A stretch of 46,205 nucleotides of DNA from Perkinsus olseni. Lineage: Eukaryota > Perkinsozoa > Perkinsida > Perkinsidae. The notes under the pieces were generated by a model. That model was given only the letters and a program-made list of their open reading frames with translations. It did not search any database and was not told the origin of the DNA. This document shows positions 32,246 through 42,777 of the stretch, piece after piece. Every line of letters begins with the position of its first letter. The first letter of the stretch is position 1. The DNA lies in NCBI GenBank assembly GCA_013115135.1, contig JABANP010000427.1, positions 1-46,205 of the forward strand, read 5' to 3'. The translations under genes and the position numbers were made by a program.

Positions 32246-35200
32246 CTAAGCCCGTCTAAACTCATCCCTCTTGAAGCAAGATACATCGGGAGTAGAGTAC
32301 CGCAGAGTACCCAACTCTGGGGATTTATGGGGGCACTCGAGCGCCGAGGCTAACGGTGAGAGTTCGGACGTGTCGAATGATCTGGCTCGATCAAAGAACC
32401 AAAAACAATAAGATTTCCTCGATTCTTCCCCGCACTGAAGAGGTATAACGATTCTACTCATGCGAACGACCTTTCTTTTCACGATTACCGTCCATCGAAA
32501 TCCTCCAATTTTCACGGAAAATAACGAGGAAAATATTACAACTTGCCTGTATTTCACAACCACTGAATCTCCGCCCAAATCATAACACAAATCGATCACG
32601 CGATCGATTAACAACCGGAAAAAACCGATGGAATACTATAGAATATTTGAACACCAAAATTCCAATAATATGGCATTGAATTTTATTCGATGCCCTCTTC
32701 GTCATCAGAAAATAGGTCATCATTTTCGATACTGTACCTAAACGAAGACATCAAACCCGCACAGGTTCGATCCCGGCATCCTACACATAAGTGTCGATAC
32801 CTCCACAAAATGCAGGTACATTGCGAGGGTCGATGAACCGGCTAAGATACTCCACCGGGTCTTCTCGAGGGACCAAATGAATCTTCGAAATTGTTTGCTC
32901 AGACAAAGACGATCGAATCTGACAAGTCCGATAATATCGATCACGCGATCGATTTCATTACAATATTCCAAAACTGCTTCCCAGCCCAGTTCAAATTGGT
33001 AACCAAGATCGATCCAATACGTTCAGGATAACGATCGGCCAACAACCTCACAACCGATCTTGTCGAGGGTACCTGAAATCGAAGAACTCATAGAATAATC
33101 ACACACTCGAACCGCTCAAAAATGCGATTTTTTCCACTGTCAAATTCGAATGGAAAAACTGCCACCCGCAATATGAAAAAACATCGTAAATTCACGTATG
33201 TGTGCTGCGCCAAGTGATTTGGCCTCATCTCCGATCGCGATTTCCGCTAAGCGAAAACGGCCTTTGACGTATCACGGGCGAATCTCCACTGTAAAAATAC
33301 TGCCTTCCCATAATGAATTCCCTGCTGAGATCAGACCCGTGAACGTCCTTCACAGACAATCCTTCACAGAAAATTCCGAAAATTTTTCGAAAAATTCCGC
33401 CGAAAATTTCCTTACATCGAAATTATTGTATCCGCACCCAGACATGTTCGCCAGAACAATCAGCTGCTGCGTTTCCTCCTTCGAACCATCATCAACAATT
33501 TTCGATACGCATCTTTCCACACAATACACTAGATACCTTTCAAACCTGATGTAAAAAGCGCGCGCCCTGACGATCGATTATGACCATAACCCATACTCTT
33601 GTTGATCGATTTGTCTTGGTTCGTGCAGCCGCGCCCGGAAGACCAAAATTGGCCGTCCCAATTTGTCTCGCCCTCGGAGGTAAATCGCGCCCTTGCGTCG
33701 CTCCGCCGAAATTGAATCAGGATCGATTCCGCGAGGCGGATGGCCGATGCCGAAAGTAGTAAGTCGCCAAGCTAGAGTATCTGTGGAGATGAATCGATCA
33801 CGCGATCGATTGTAGGCGAGCCGCAATAGCACGACATCATTACGAAGTAACAAGCGGTCCAATCCGTTCCAGCATGATCGATATTTTTTCGAGTTAATGA
33901 AAGAAAAGAGAAAATCAAGAAAAAAAGGAACTTTTTCGTTAACTTTGCGAAATTCCACATTTTTTCCACAAATTTCTTCGTTTTTTTCTTTTCATAGAAT
34001 TAACAACTAAAATTCCCCATCCGAACATTTTCCCCCTTGCGATCGAAAACTTGCAATCTTGCTCTACCTCGCAATTTCGTAAACGCCGCGTCCACCTCCC
34101 ATTCCGATGCCGTAAGAAAACGTCGACAGTCCGACTCAGTCGGGCAAACTTGGCCGGTCTCAGCGGCCGTTTTTTCAATGCGAGCGAGCCTGAGGAAAAA
34201 TCCCGAAGTTTTTCCGGGAAATTTCCGAGAAAATTATACATTTCCTGCGCTCTCTTCTCTTTTTCCGCTTCGGATACCTTCTCACCTAACAAGTAACATT
34301 CCCCATCACAGACCAGCTTCAACCTAAGATATTTCTCTCCCACCTGACTTGATGCCACCACGACTTCCGCTGCTCAGATCATACTCGAAAATGCAAGGAT
34401 CTGATCGACCAAAAACTAGGGGAAGAAATCGACACCAAGAAATCCCCGAAATTTCGGCGACCCCGAGAGATATTATACCCAAGAAATTCAAAAAAATAAC
34501 AAAAAAGTAAGTGCTTTTGGAACTTAGGAGAGGCAGCCTTTTCGACAGTAAGACTGTTATGCCTAGACCATTCGACACCAAAGATTCCGAAAGATACGGA
34601 AGATTTGTCGCGGTGGGGATACACAGAGAATGTCAGAATGTCGCGGTGATTGATACGATGTTGAGTCCACTCACACAACTGATATTAATTCATAAAAAAT
34701 GTCAAAAATCGTAAAAATATCATCCCTTTCAAAAAAAAATCCGAGTCCAGAAATGAAATTCGGTCATCACAGTTTCACTGCGCCACAAAATTATTCCGCA
34801 GGAAGTGAAAAATACATCAATTTTCCGGTAAATTTTATACTCTCCCTTACCGTTTCTGCCCGATTCGAAATCGCCTCTCTTCACTGTGCTGTTGAGAAAA
34901 TCTTCGAGTTTCCAAATATGACGAAACCACAGATCGTGAACAGGATTCCCCGAACGATTATATCGCCCTGACAAAATCGATCACGTGATCGATTTGGCGC
35001 ACCTCTTCTTACCGCCAAATATCTTAGATACGACTCCCTGCGCATAGCTAAGATTCGGCGCAAGATATTTCATGAGTCGCTGGACCAAAATATCTTTCTG
35101 TTTTTCAGGCGGAGCGATGCTCACGACGCAAGTCACCGAGCTGCCGCGTCCATTCGGCAGAGGTTCGACCGACCAGAAAATATAATCCATTTCAACCTGA

Positions 35201-38200
35201 TCACAAAAAGAGAAAAAATATCGGAAAAAATCCTCACAGTCAACACAGCTGAATCAGCACGAAAGTTCTAATTTTCGTCCAAATTTTACGCGCATCACAC
35301 AGACTACACTTTTCCGAGTTTTCGGGAAAATTTTCTCAAAAGACGCAGGAAATATTTCGTTAAAACCATCAGTATATATACGCAGATAAAGCAGATCAAG
35401 ATTCGGCTCCATCGGCACCCAAAGCAATTGCACTCAGTCTGGAACGAAACAAAGAAACTTAAATTTGACGGAAAATTTTCCCTCCTTTTTCATAGCGATT
35501 TTTTTTCTCCCTCCTCTGCTACTCACCCGTCTGCCCAAACCCTCGAAAGATTCTCCCGAGGTCGTCGCCACCATCTGCTTTTTACCGTCGATCAGCGCTC
35601 GAATCAGATCAGCACGGACTTTCAACCGAGAGAGGCGCTCCTCCTCGACGAACAAGCAAGCATAGTCTGTCGTGACTGTCGTATCTGCAGAAATATCTAC
35701 TCCCGGAGATCCCTGGTTCGATTCCCAGAACCGAGTCGGTTCAACCGACAACAATTTACACAGCGACCAGCGGATGAAATCCTGATGAAGAATTTCCTGT
35801 GGAGAAGAAGTGAATAAAAATTCAAAAACAACCTTTTCACACCGTTGTTTCAACAATCCATCAGTGCCGGATGATAAAAGTCGGTAACGATTCAGTCTTA
35901 CCATAATTTTCTCAATTCTCGATGGCTATTTCAACTGCCACGTTAGTCCAAAAAAATGAAAAAAAGCTTGAATCAAGTTGATCACGAATTTTCATGGGGA
36001 TATTTTTCATTGATACTGAATTTCTTGCTATCATTTTCGTTTGTCATAATCTCCCAAAATTATTATGGCGTGATGATCCTAGATACGTATTGTTATAGTA
36101 TGGATATACTATGAGTATGATTGATATTTCCCACCGCCGCTCAAGTACGCTATCAAATCTAATTCTGATAGAAAAAAGGTAAAATCGCTCAATAACAACA
36201 CCGGGCGTCCAACTGACCTTCATCAGTCGCAATCGTCGTGATGGGCTGAAAGCAGCATCCGTCAACCCTCGACAGCCAACTGCCGAAGGAACCCTCCTTA
36301 ATCTCTCGCCAAACTCTATCGCTGTCAAAACCGTCGAAAAGTTGAACCAGACGGAATTTCGTGGCGCGTGACGATTTATTCACCTGACGGCAAAGTAGAC
36401 AATAACACAACCACAGTAGACATGCCGCACACGCTTCCAACGCCGAGCAGTAAAAAGCGCAGGCAAGAAAAAAGTTCACAAAAATAATCCGAAATTTACC
36501 ACATTTTTCACATTTCCTTGATGCTATTGCAACTCGTATTGATAGACTCTGTGCGTCCGTCTATCACTTATGTGAATAAACGAAAGTGTGGTACAGTCTC
36601 CTTAAGACGACAGAGCTTACAGCGATCTGACATCCGTGACCAGCAAACACTGGCTCCCACGCATCCAGCCTTTCAACGTCTTTCAGGGCAGCGGGATATT
36701 TGCTCTTCAGTCGATCTGGTAAAACGCTACGAATCTGGATATCAAGTTATTTCGTATTCTCCCAGGATGCGAAAAAGATACCTTTTCGAGCTGACTCTCG
36801 CTGTTCGCTGTTGCCTCATAACTCTGTCCATCGCTCGACGACAGACGCCGCTGTCTGTACTGATACTGAATACGGTATCTGACAAAGACAAGGGTCAACA
36901 AGGATCGACAAGTAAAAAAATGTATAACTCATTCAAAAACCATTTCAATATTGAAGTATCCCATTTTCGCAGAAATGTAAAAAAGTTATTACTAATTAAG
37001 AATGTAAGATGAATAGCAAATACTCCGAAGAAAGCCTCCTGATAAACCATCCAATAATTTCCCTCCACCGATATCTTCAAAAAGCCTCACAAAAACTGCG
37101 CACATCGGTGAGAGCCAATACCGGCGTAGTACCATTAACCCGGTTAACGTTTCGGAAAATTAACCGTTAGTTTAACCCACATACGCAAAGACGGTGATGG
37201 TTGAAGGGGCCTACGTTCTGTCTACAGAAATGATCGCCTGCTTGACTGCCCGGAACCACTCCTCGCACTCCTGCTCATCATAGCTGCCAATGTGCAGGAA
37301 CTCCAACTCTGACGGAGCTGGCCACGAGATGGGATCCGATGATGCTAAGCCTGAGCAAAAGAAGTGGAAATCGAAAACTCAAAATCGAATTATTCAAAGA
37401 ATTACAAAATTATTGATTCGATGGAGTTTCACGAAAACTGAGAAAAGTGAAAATCGCGAGAATCGCGATGTTGAAATCTGAGATGCGGATTTCACCTGTG
37501 TTTTCAATATCGCGGGCGAAAGTTCAGTATAGATTCGACTCAACAGTAGTAATTAATATTTCTCAAATTATTTGAGAAATATCAACTCAATATTTCCAAA
37601 ATCCAAACAAAAGGGAAATGGACCGAGTCCAATGAGCTGCCATGATCCCCACCCCTCTCACCATCATCAGAGTGCCCTCGGACTGGTGGCGGCCATCGGA
37701 TAACGAAGGACCACACCTCCCCGTAGCCGTCCTGGAAAGAGTACGGAAGTTACACGCTGGAGGGACAACTCACTTCTCTTCATGTCGAGTTCATGGTGGT
37801 GGATTACGCAGAGAAACGATGAGAAGAGATGAAGCAACTGTGTGCGAGATACACACTGCGAGTTCACAGTTCAAAGCCGTCGTCGAGAGTTCCATTGATG
37901 CATTTCTGCCCTCAATGTGCTAGTGAGATTAACACGATTTCTGCGTCGAGCCGAACGTTGTCGCATGAAGCAGAGAAAGCTGACCAGGGGCGCGCCAAGC
38001 AGCAGCGTCAAAGGGGCATAATGAACTGGTAAAGGATTCGTTATTTCCATCGATTCGTCAGACTTCGGAGAAAAGCCATTACAAACATCCACCGCAAATG
38101 GTTTATTTCCCAAACCTCGACGACAGCCCAGCGGATGAACTTCACTTCTTCATTTTCTTTCGCCGTCCACATCCCTTCCACTGCAACTCTTCCCAGAAAG

Positions 38201-38250
38201 ACGCTCTGACGAGGTTGGTGATGCGCCGCTGTTGTGAATATCTTCAGCAT
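32246..38250 (-). CDS. PH, START-like and CRAL-TRIO (Sec14) domain protein
   Basis: A predicted lipid-binding or lipid-transfer protein acting at membranes. Exons traced by phase: 38250-38083 (start codon 38250), 37731-37662, 37308-37215, 36878-36782, 36383-36218, a gap not resolved near 35.8-36.2 kb, 35796-35762, 35684-35527, 35196-35013, 34967-34851, a gap near 34.4-34.8 kb, about 34370-34240, 34189-34068, 33780-33591, 33545-33416, 33072-32962, 32918-32801, and probably a last exon 32568-32246. The domain order is PH, then a START-like region, then CRAL-TRIO-N and CRAL-TRIO. The last exon (about 106 residues) has no recognised domain. Three of the introns are only 43-45 nt. I saw no break, but two internal joins remain unsolved. 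Confidence 0.86.
32569..32800 (-). repeat. Intron with an antisense T-arm near the donor and a palindrome near the acceptor
   Basis: The plus strand holds ACAGGTTCGATCCCGGCATC (32761-32780), a T-arm antisense to the gene that starts 28 nt inside the intron. The 20-bp palindrome lies at 32590-32609. Confidence 0.6.
32590..32609. repeat. Palindrome AATCGATCACGCGATCGATT in an intron
   Basis: Identical to the copy at 33792-33811. It lies 21 nt before the predicted last exon. Confidence 0.85.
32935..32954. repeat. Palindrome TATCGATCACGCGATCGATT in an intron
   Basis: A copy inside the 43-nt intron 32919-32961, filling about half of it and ending 16 nt before the next exon. Confidence 0.9.
33792..33811. 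repeat. Palindrome AATCGATCACGCGATCGATT in an intron
   Basis: A 20-bp copy with one central mismatch pair, in the intron 33781-34067. It lies 11 nt before the exon that starts DTLAWR. Confidence 0.9.
34975..34994. repeat. Palindrome AATCGATCACGTGATCGATT in an intron
   Basis: A perfect 20-bp palindrome inside the 45-nt intron 34968-35012. It ends 7 nt before the downstream exon. Confidence 0.9.
35685..35761 (-). repeat. 77-nt intron with an antisense T-arm
   Basis: The plus strand reads GATCCCTGGTTCGATTCCCA (about 35708-35727), a perfect tRNA T-arm antisense to the gene. The flanking exons join in phase (phase 1). Confidence 0.65.
37215..38250 (-). other. PH-domain-coding exons
   Basis: Three phase-consistent exons give GRVAVEGMW, VKFIRWAVVEVWEINHLRW, a loop with YGEVWSFVIRW, then ELEFLHIGSYDEQECEEWFR and AVKQAI. 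The RW pair in the third strand and the C-terminal helix with an invariant Trp (EEWFRAV) are typical of pleckstrin-homology domains. Confidence 0.85.
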
Positions 38251-38255
38251 CGGCC

Positions 38256-38264
38256 CTTCTAGAG
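38256..38264 (-). promoter_or_regulatory. Candidate trans-splice acceptor of the lipid-protein gene
   Basis: CACTCTAG ends at 38259, only 8 nt upstream of the start codon at 38250. As in the neighbouring gene, an acceptor so close to the start would fit spliced-leader addition. Confidence 0.4.
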
Positions 38265-39772
38265 TGACATACCTGAGAGGAGCACATGCACCAGGCTCAG
38301 AGTCTGAGCCTCAGACGAAAAAATTCATCGTTTTTTCAATTAAAAGAATCCAAACAAGTCAAACAACAATGAGGCATCAGATTCGCTGACGGGAATGATC
38401 GGCATAAGTGAACCTCCCCCGCGATACCAATACCACACTTTTCAAACTACGCGAGAAACTGTGGACGCCCGTTGAGCAGACATTGCCAAAGCGAATGCTT
38501 GCTATCAATAATGATGTCGACAGTATGAATTGGTATTGAAGCTCTACCCTGGACTGTTGGACGATTCGTTCAAATCGTTCAGAACGAACATGGCTGTCCA
38601 CTCCGCGCGCTTCTCGATCCCTGTTATCTTGCTGGAAGACGACCCCCTCTTCCAGAGGGGTGTATACAGCAATGCTGTAACAGCATCACTTGGGACTTCT
38701 CAGAGTTCAGAGGGCCGTTCAGCATATTGAGCAGTCAATTTCACTTCCCCACTTCCATAGCCACGAAAGCGCCTCCGAGAGGCCTGTGAGAGTCGACAAT
38801 ATCTCAGCTGATACAACTTTCAGGAAGAAATTATGCGACTTCCGCAGCAAGGACCGCCCATTCTCGTTCAATCCTCGGTAAAGACCTCTCCGCTCGACAG
38901 CTCGAGGTGCGACAGCCCCTTGGCACACGGCAGACATCACAACTTTTCTGATGACGACCGAAATTCTCCACACAGAACCTCGACGGGATCTCCGAAAGGG
39001 CAGAAAGTCTGGCCTCGTCCAGTGAAGCTATGACCAATGTTTCCGTCTTTCCTACTTTAAAAGTAGGTACTAGTAAAGTAGTACTTTACGCCATTCCACA
39101 TACCCTGCACCTCTATTTGCTTCCGAAGTGTCCACCTTCAGTAGTGTCGCCTAGAGAACAGAGCCGCTCGGCCGCGCGCTCTCTCCGGTCTTTCGTGCCA
39201 GGCTTTGCAGCCACTGCTCCCGATCTAGCGCTGTTGCTCCGATCCTTCGGCGCCTCCGGAAACTCCCCATGTTTCCAAGCTCGGGTGGTGTAGACATGGT
39301 CGTTCTTCCCACGAGTTTCCGGCTTTCCGCAATAAGGACAGATTCGCAATTCGACTAGACTGAGAGGGAGCATTCGCGCAGGCAGAACTCTGCGATCGCT
39401 CCAATGACCACTGGAGTGCATGATGCACTATGCATGAACTGGCTGAGGTCCCCGATCCACGACTCCCTTCGATATGACTGCTTTTACTAGTGGAACGTCG
39501 AGGTTGAGCAAGGTACAGCTTCAACTTCTCTCTCTCGAGCCTGGCAGCTCTCATCGATGAGACCGAGTTCGGGCGGTTTTTCCATAAGCTGTATCGGCTT
39601 CTTGAGTTAAACTTGTGCCTGCGCATACGAGACACTGAACAACATAGGCCATACCCCATCTTGGCTCTCTACTCGCGCTTTCCCCATCACCAACTTCTTC
39701 CCTGAATACTTGAGACTCTTGATGCTGAGAATTTGCTTTCCATCTCTCAGTTGAAACTCGACCCAACGTTTG
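38265..39772. other. Mostly non-coding, with a possible CxxC relic on the minus strand
   Basis: No confident gene. A minus-strand frame near 39113-39421 contains CPYCGKPETRGKNDH, a zinc-binding-like motif, but the surrounding frame has no family features. Short palindromes occur at 38640-38690 and 39053-39090. Confidence 0.35.
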
Positions 39773-39780
39773 CTGGCGCT

Positions 39781-40048
39781 CAGGGTGGCCCAGAGGGGAA
39801 GAATGCTATTCTTTCTTACCGGGAATTCCGGAAATTCCCGGGAAGAAAGAATGCTCAATATTCCCTGGAAGAATGGTTGAGATTCTTCCCGGGTATTCGG
39901 GTGCTTCATTCCAATGGTTTGACTTGCGGGAGCATGGAATACGGGTGGATATGCGCGCGAAAAAAAATTTGGGGGGCTTGTTTCAATGGGGAAGAATGCA
40001 TCGGGAATGGGAAGAATGATCCATTCTTCCCACTTTTGGGCCACCCTG
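39781..40048. mobile_element. hAT-type MITE, 268 bp
   Basis: The left end is CAGGGTGGCCCAGAGGGGAA. The right end is the inverted match (GGGAAGAATG... and ...TGGGCCACCCTG). The flanks are identical 8-bp sequences, CTGGCGCT, at 39773-39780 and 40049-40056. CAGGG ends and an 8-bp target duplication are diagnostic of the hAT superfamily. No transposase is encoded. The interior is itself a series of GGGAATTCC-type palindromes. Confidence 0.88.
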
Positions 40049-40056
40049 CTGGCGCT

Positions 40057-42318
40057 GAAGTTAACCTTCTCTTCTTTGCCGCGTTACGAGAAGTCTTCTC
40101 GTCAGCCTTCACGACTTGTGGCATAAGTAGAGTCTACTTAGTAGACTTATACAATTTATGACTTCTGAGATGCCAGAATGAAGATGTGAGGCCTTCACTG
40201 CACCTTAGATGCAGCAACTATCTGGCGACTATGAAGTGCATCCGTCCGTGCGACGTTCATGTATATGAGTATATGTAGAACAGTATATGTAAGACGTCGG
40301 TACTAACAGCTCAATGGCCACAGTCTGTGGCCCATACTATGGGCCCCATAGATGCCCCTCATTGCCGGTCTCAGCACAGCTCTGTTCATTTTTTGTACCA
40401 CGGTGATGAGGTATGACAGCATACCGCATGAGTAATATCACTGTCGCTCTCTCATGACCAATGTTCTCACGAGATGTACCGAGCGCACACAACTTCGCAC
40501 AACACTCAGAATTATTCCACGTAAAATTTCCTACATTATTGGGAGCCCTGCGCGTTAAACCGTTCCTCGGGTGCGAAGTCTTACCTCTCCAACCACTGAG
40601 TGAAGTAAGCACTACTTTGCTTCAGCAGATACCTAACGCACCATGACTCGTCGCCGAGAACCTCAGAACCGCTTGATTCGGCTTCGGTTCAAACCCGAGA
40701 GCCGACATTTCGGTTCGATCTAACAACTCAACCAATAATTTCAGAACCATCCAAGATTCAACGGTCCACTAGCTATCCGAAAGCGGTCTCGCCAGCATCA
40801 ACCTTAATGTACGCATTCAGCGAAAACAAGCCAATGAGACCGACGCAATCCTAAGATTGAATGGTACCAACCTACCCTTGCTTCCGGAACAGCGACAAAC
40901 CGAGGGATGTTTGTTTCCCGTCTGTCGCTTCACCAAGGGAGGGATCTCTAGAAGGACGCAGCTCAGGAGAGGTGGAAGATAGCATCGCCTGAGGAAGCTA
41001 GAGGTGTCAGAAAGTGCGACCAACAGTGATGAAAGTGTCCCTCGAAGGTTTCTGAACACGATGGATCTCCGATGATCAGTAAAATAAAACGGTATCTACC
41101 GCTCTAATTACAATATAAAATTTTTAGGCACATTTTGGTCGCATTTTTGACCAACGGTTGGTCACCAACCGCCCTCCCTATTCTCGAGCGGCTCTGGAAT
41201 CGAGACTGCGGAAAGACTCGGCATCAAAACTCTTCATTGCGAGTCTTACCGCATCGCGAATAAATTCAATTCTCGTGAATTTTCTCGTGGTCGCTCGGAG
41301 CTGCGCATGAATCTTCGGGCCCTCCTTCGACAAGTTCGTCAAACTAGACACTCCTCATGTTACACGTGCCCCAAGAACTCTAATCCTACAGACTTTTCTG
41401 AGCACAATTTATATATGTTAAGAACAACTCCTCCGTCCAGTTTTTACCTCTTCCGCCATCCTTTTTAACATCCATAGGCGTCGGTGTCCCCGAGGAGGTC
41501 TGCGCCGGCCGGCTTGGCATCGTCACGGGAGTACTGCTGGCTGCATATAAATGACTGGGCACAGACATCAGTGAAACAGAACTACTCGACTGAAGTTCAT
41601 CCATTCAGCAGCAGATGGGGCGGAAACAGCGGTAGAAATGACAGCAACATGAGTAGTATCGATGGCGATGCCGTCGCCCGTAGTTCCCGTTCATGCGTTG
41701 CCGATACTAACCAACAAAAAGTTACACCGGGGACACTGATTCAGTGTCAGTGACACTGAACAATAGTAAGAATCGTTGCGACAGGGGCTCTCTGCCCGCA
41801 AGAGTCTCCGGGAATCGCTATCGATGACTGACCTTCGTGCAATTCGACAGTTTCATCTGCGATAAGAATATCCTCCCTGTCGGAGAGATATTGACGAAAT
41901 AGAAAAAATAAGAGACCATGAAATACGTGAGTATCACAGCGTAGGACTGACGAAGCAGTGCGGCACAAGTTGTGCCGCACAACACGGGCTTCAGAGCAAA
42001 CATCACGATTCAGGTATGATCGCGTCACAGACGAGTCCTCGATCCTCCACTCCTCAATGAGTCTAATAATAACTTATTATTATTACTATCATTTTTAATA
42101 CTAATAAATACCTATTATTAATAAGTATGCGAACAAAGAAGGGATGTACTGCCAGGCAGTGACTGCCTCAATCACGAGATATCATTCGAGCGTATCCTAA
42201 TAAGATCGACTTCCTGGAATACGTGACAATCGCCAGATCACTGATCTGAGATCAGAATAATCGAAATCATTACAGCACTGGGACGACCTTCAACCTCTCC
42301 GCTCTACCTCATGACGGT
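40057..42318. other. No convincing gene
   Basis: Short frames only. Small palindromes occur at 40120-40145, 40318-40350 and 41730-41760, and an AT-rich stretch of TAATAA-like repeats at 42062-42125. GGTTCAAACCC at about 40686 is a weak B-box-like word. Confidence 0.4.
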
Positions 42319-42777
42319 TCATTCACGACCCCGCTGACCCGGATCAGAGGTATTAGTAAGTCTCGTTAGGAGAACCGACTTTGTGTCCCTGGCATAATAT
42401 ACACGATAATCATCTGCTTGGACAGTCTTTCCCTTGATCCTCTCGAACCTCGCGAAATCGTCCCTCAGGAATCCACGCCGCGGACATAAGCTTTGCAGTT
42501 CAGCAATCATACTCATGTAACTCGGGTTCTTGACACTCGTGATCACGTATTGGTTGGGCTGATAGGTCGCCGGCTTGATCTCGAAACGTCCTACAGCTGC
42601 GGGTTTCCCCTCATCACATCCGACCACCATGTGCACGGAGGAGACGCCAGAACCAGGGTCGAAGATACAATCGACGGAGAGGTAGGGAGACTTAACCCTC
42701 CCCGCAAAGTTGCCGTCCGGCAAATACGCATCATTGACGCTGATGAGGACTCCGATGGCGAGGATCACGGAAAGCAT
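42319..42777 (-). CDS. Small secreted protein, hypothetical
   Basis: A single-exon frame of 152 codons. The N-terminus MLSVILAIGVLISVNDAYLP is a typical signal peptide, with a short start, a hydrophobic core and cleavage probably after Ala17. The mature part of about 130 residues has three cysteines and mixed beta-like segments (SVHMVVGC, QYVITSVK, RVYYARD). I recognise no family. It stands alone between non-coding stretches. Lineage-specific secreted proteins are common in protist parasites, but no role can be read from the sequence. Confidence 0.65.
   Translation of the reverse strand: MLSVILAIGVLISVNDAYLPDGNFAGRVKSPYLSVDCIFDPGSGVSSVHMVVGCDEGKPAAVGRFEIKPATYQPNQYVITSVKNPSYMSMIAELQSLCPRRGFLRDDFARFERIKGKTVQADDYRVYYARDTKSVLLTRLTNTSDPGQRGRE

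Larger units (their letters stand above)
32801..34189 (-). other. CRAL-TRIO (Sec14)-coding exons
   Basis: CRAL-TRIO-N is seen as CRRFLTASEWEVDAAFTKLR joined in phase to DTLAWR. The lipid-binding lobe has YLRGRDKLGRPILVFRARL, YLVYCVERCV, QLIVLANMSGCGYNNFD, LADRYPERIGSILVTN and KIHLVPREDPVEYLSRFID, then PAFCG. These match the full Sec14 pattern, including the RYPER turn and the KIHLV strand. Confidence 0.93.
34851..36383 (-). other. START-like-domain-coding exons
   Basis: Segments in order: TKFRLVQLFDGFDSDRVWRE, KFFIRISSAGR, TTVTTDYACLFVEEERLSRL, IFWSVEPLPNGRGSSVTCVV and LMKYLAPNLSYAQGVVSKI. The WSVE-x-LP then SVTCV pattern and the final amphipathic helix resemble a START fold. The placement after a PH domain supports this, but the assignment is tentative. 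Confidence 0.5.

Noticed and set aside
34324..34678. Two overlapping minus-strand frames that both look protein-like, one or both perhaps exons
   Set aside because: Neither joins in phase with the exons on both sides, so I left this part of the lipid gene unresolved.
39113..39659. Zinc-finger protein gene (CPYCGKPETRGKNDH)
   Set aside because: Only one CxxC and a distant His are present, and the frame around it is biased and without family similarity.
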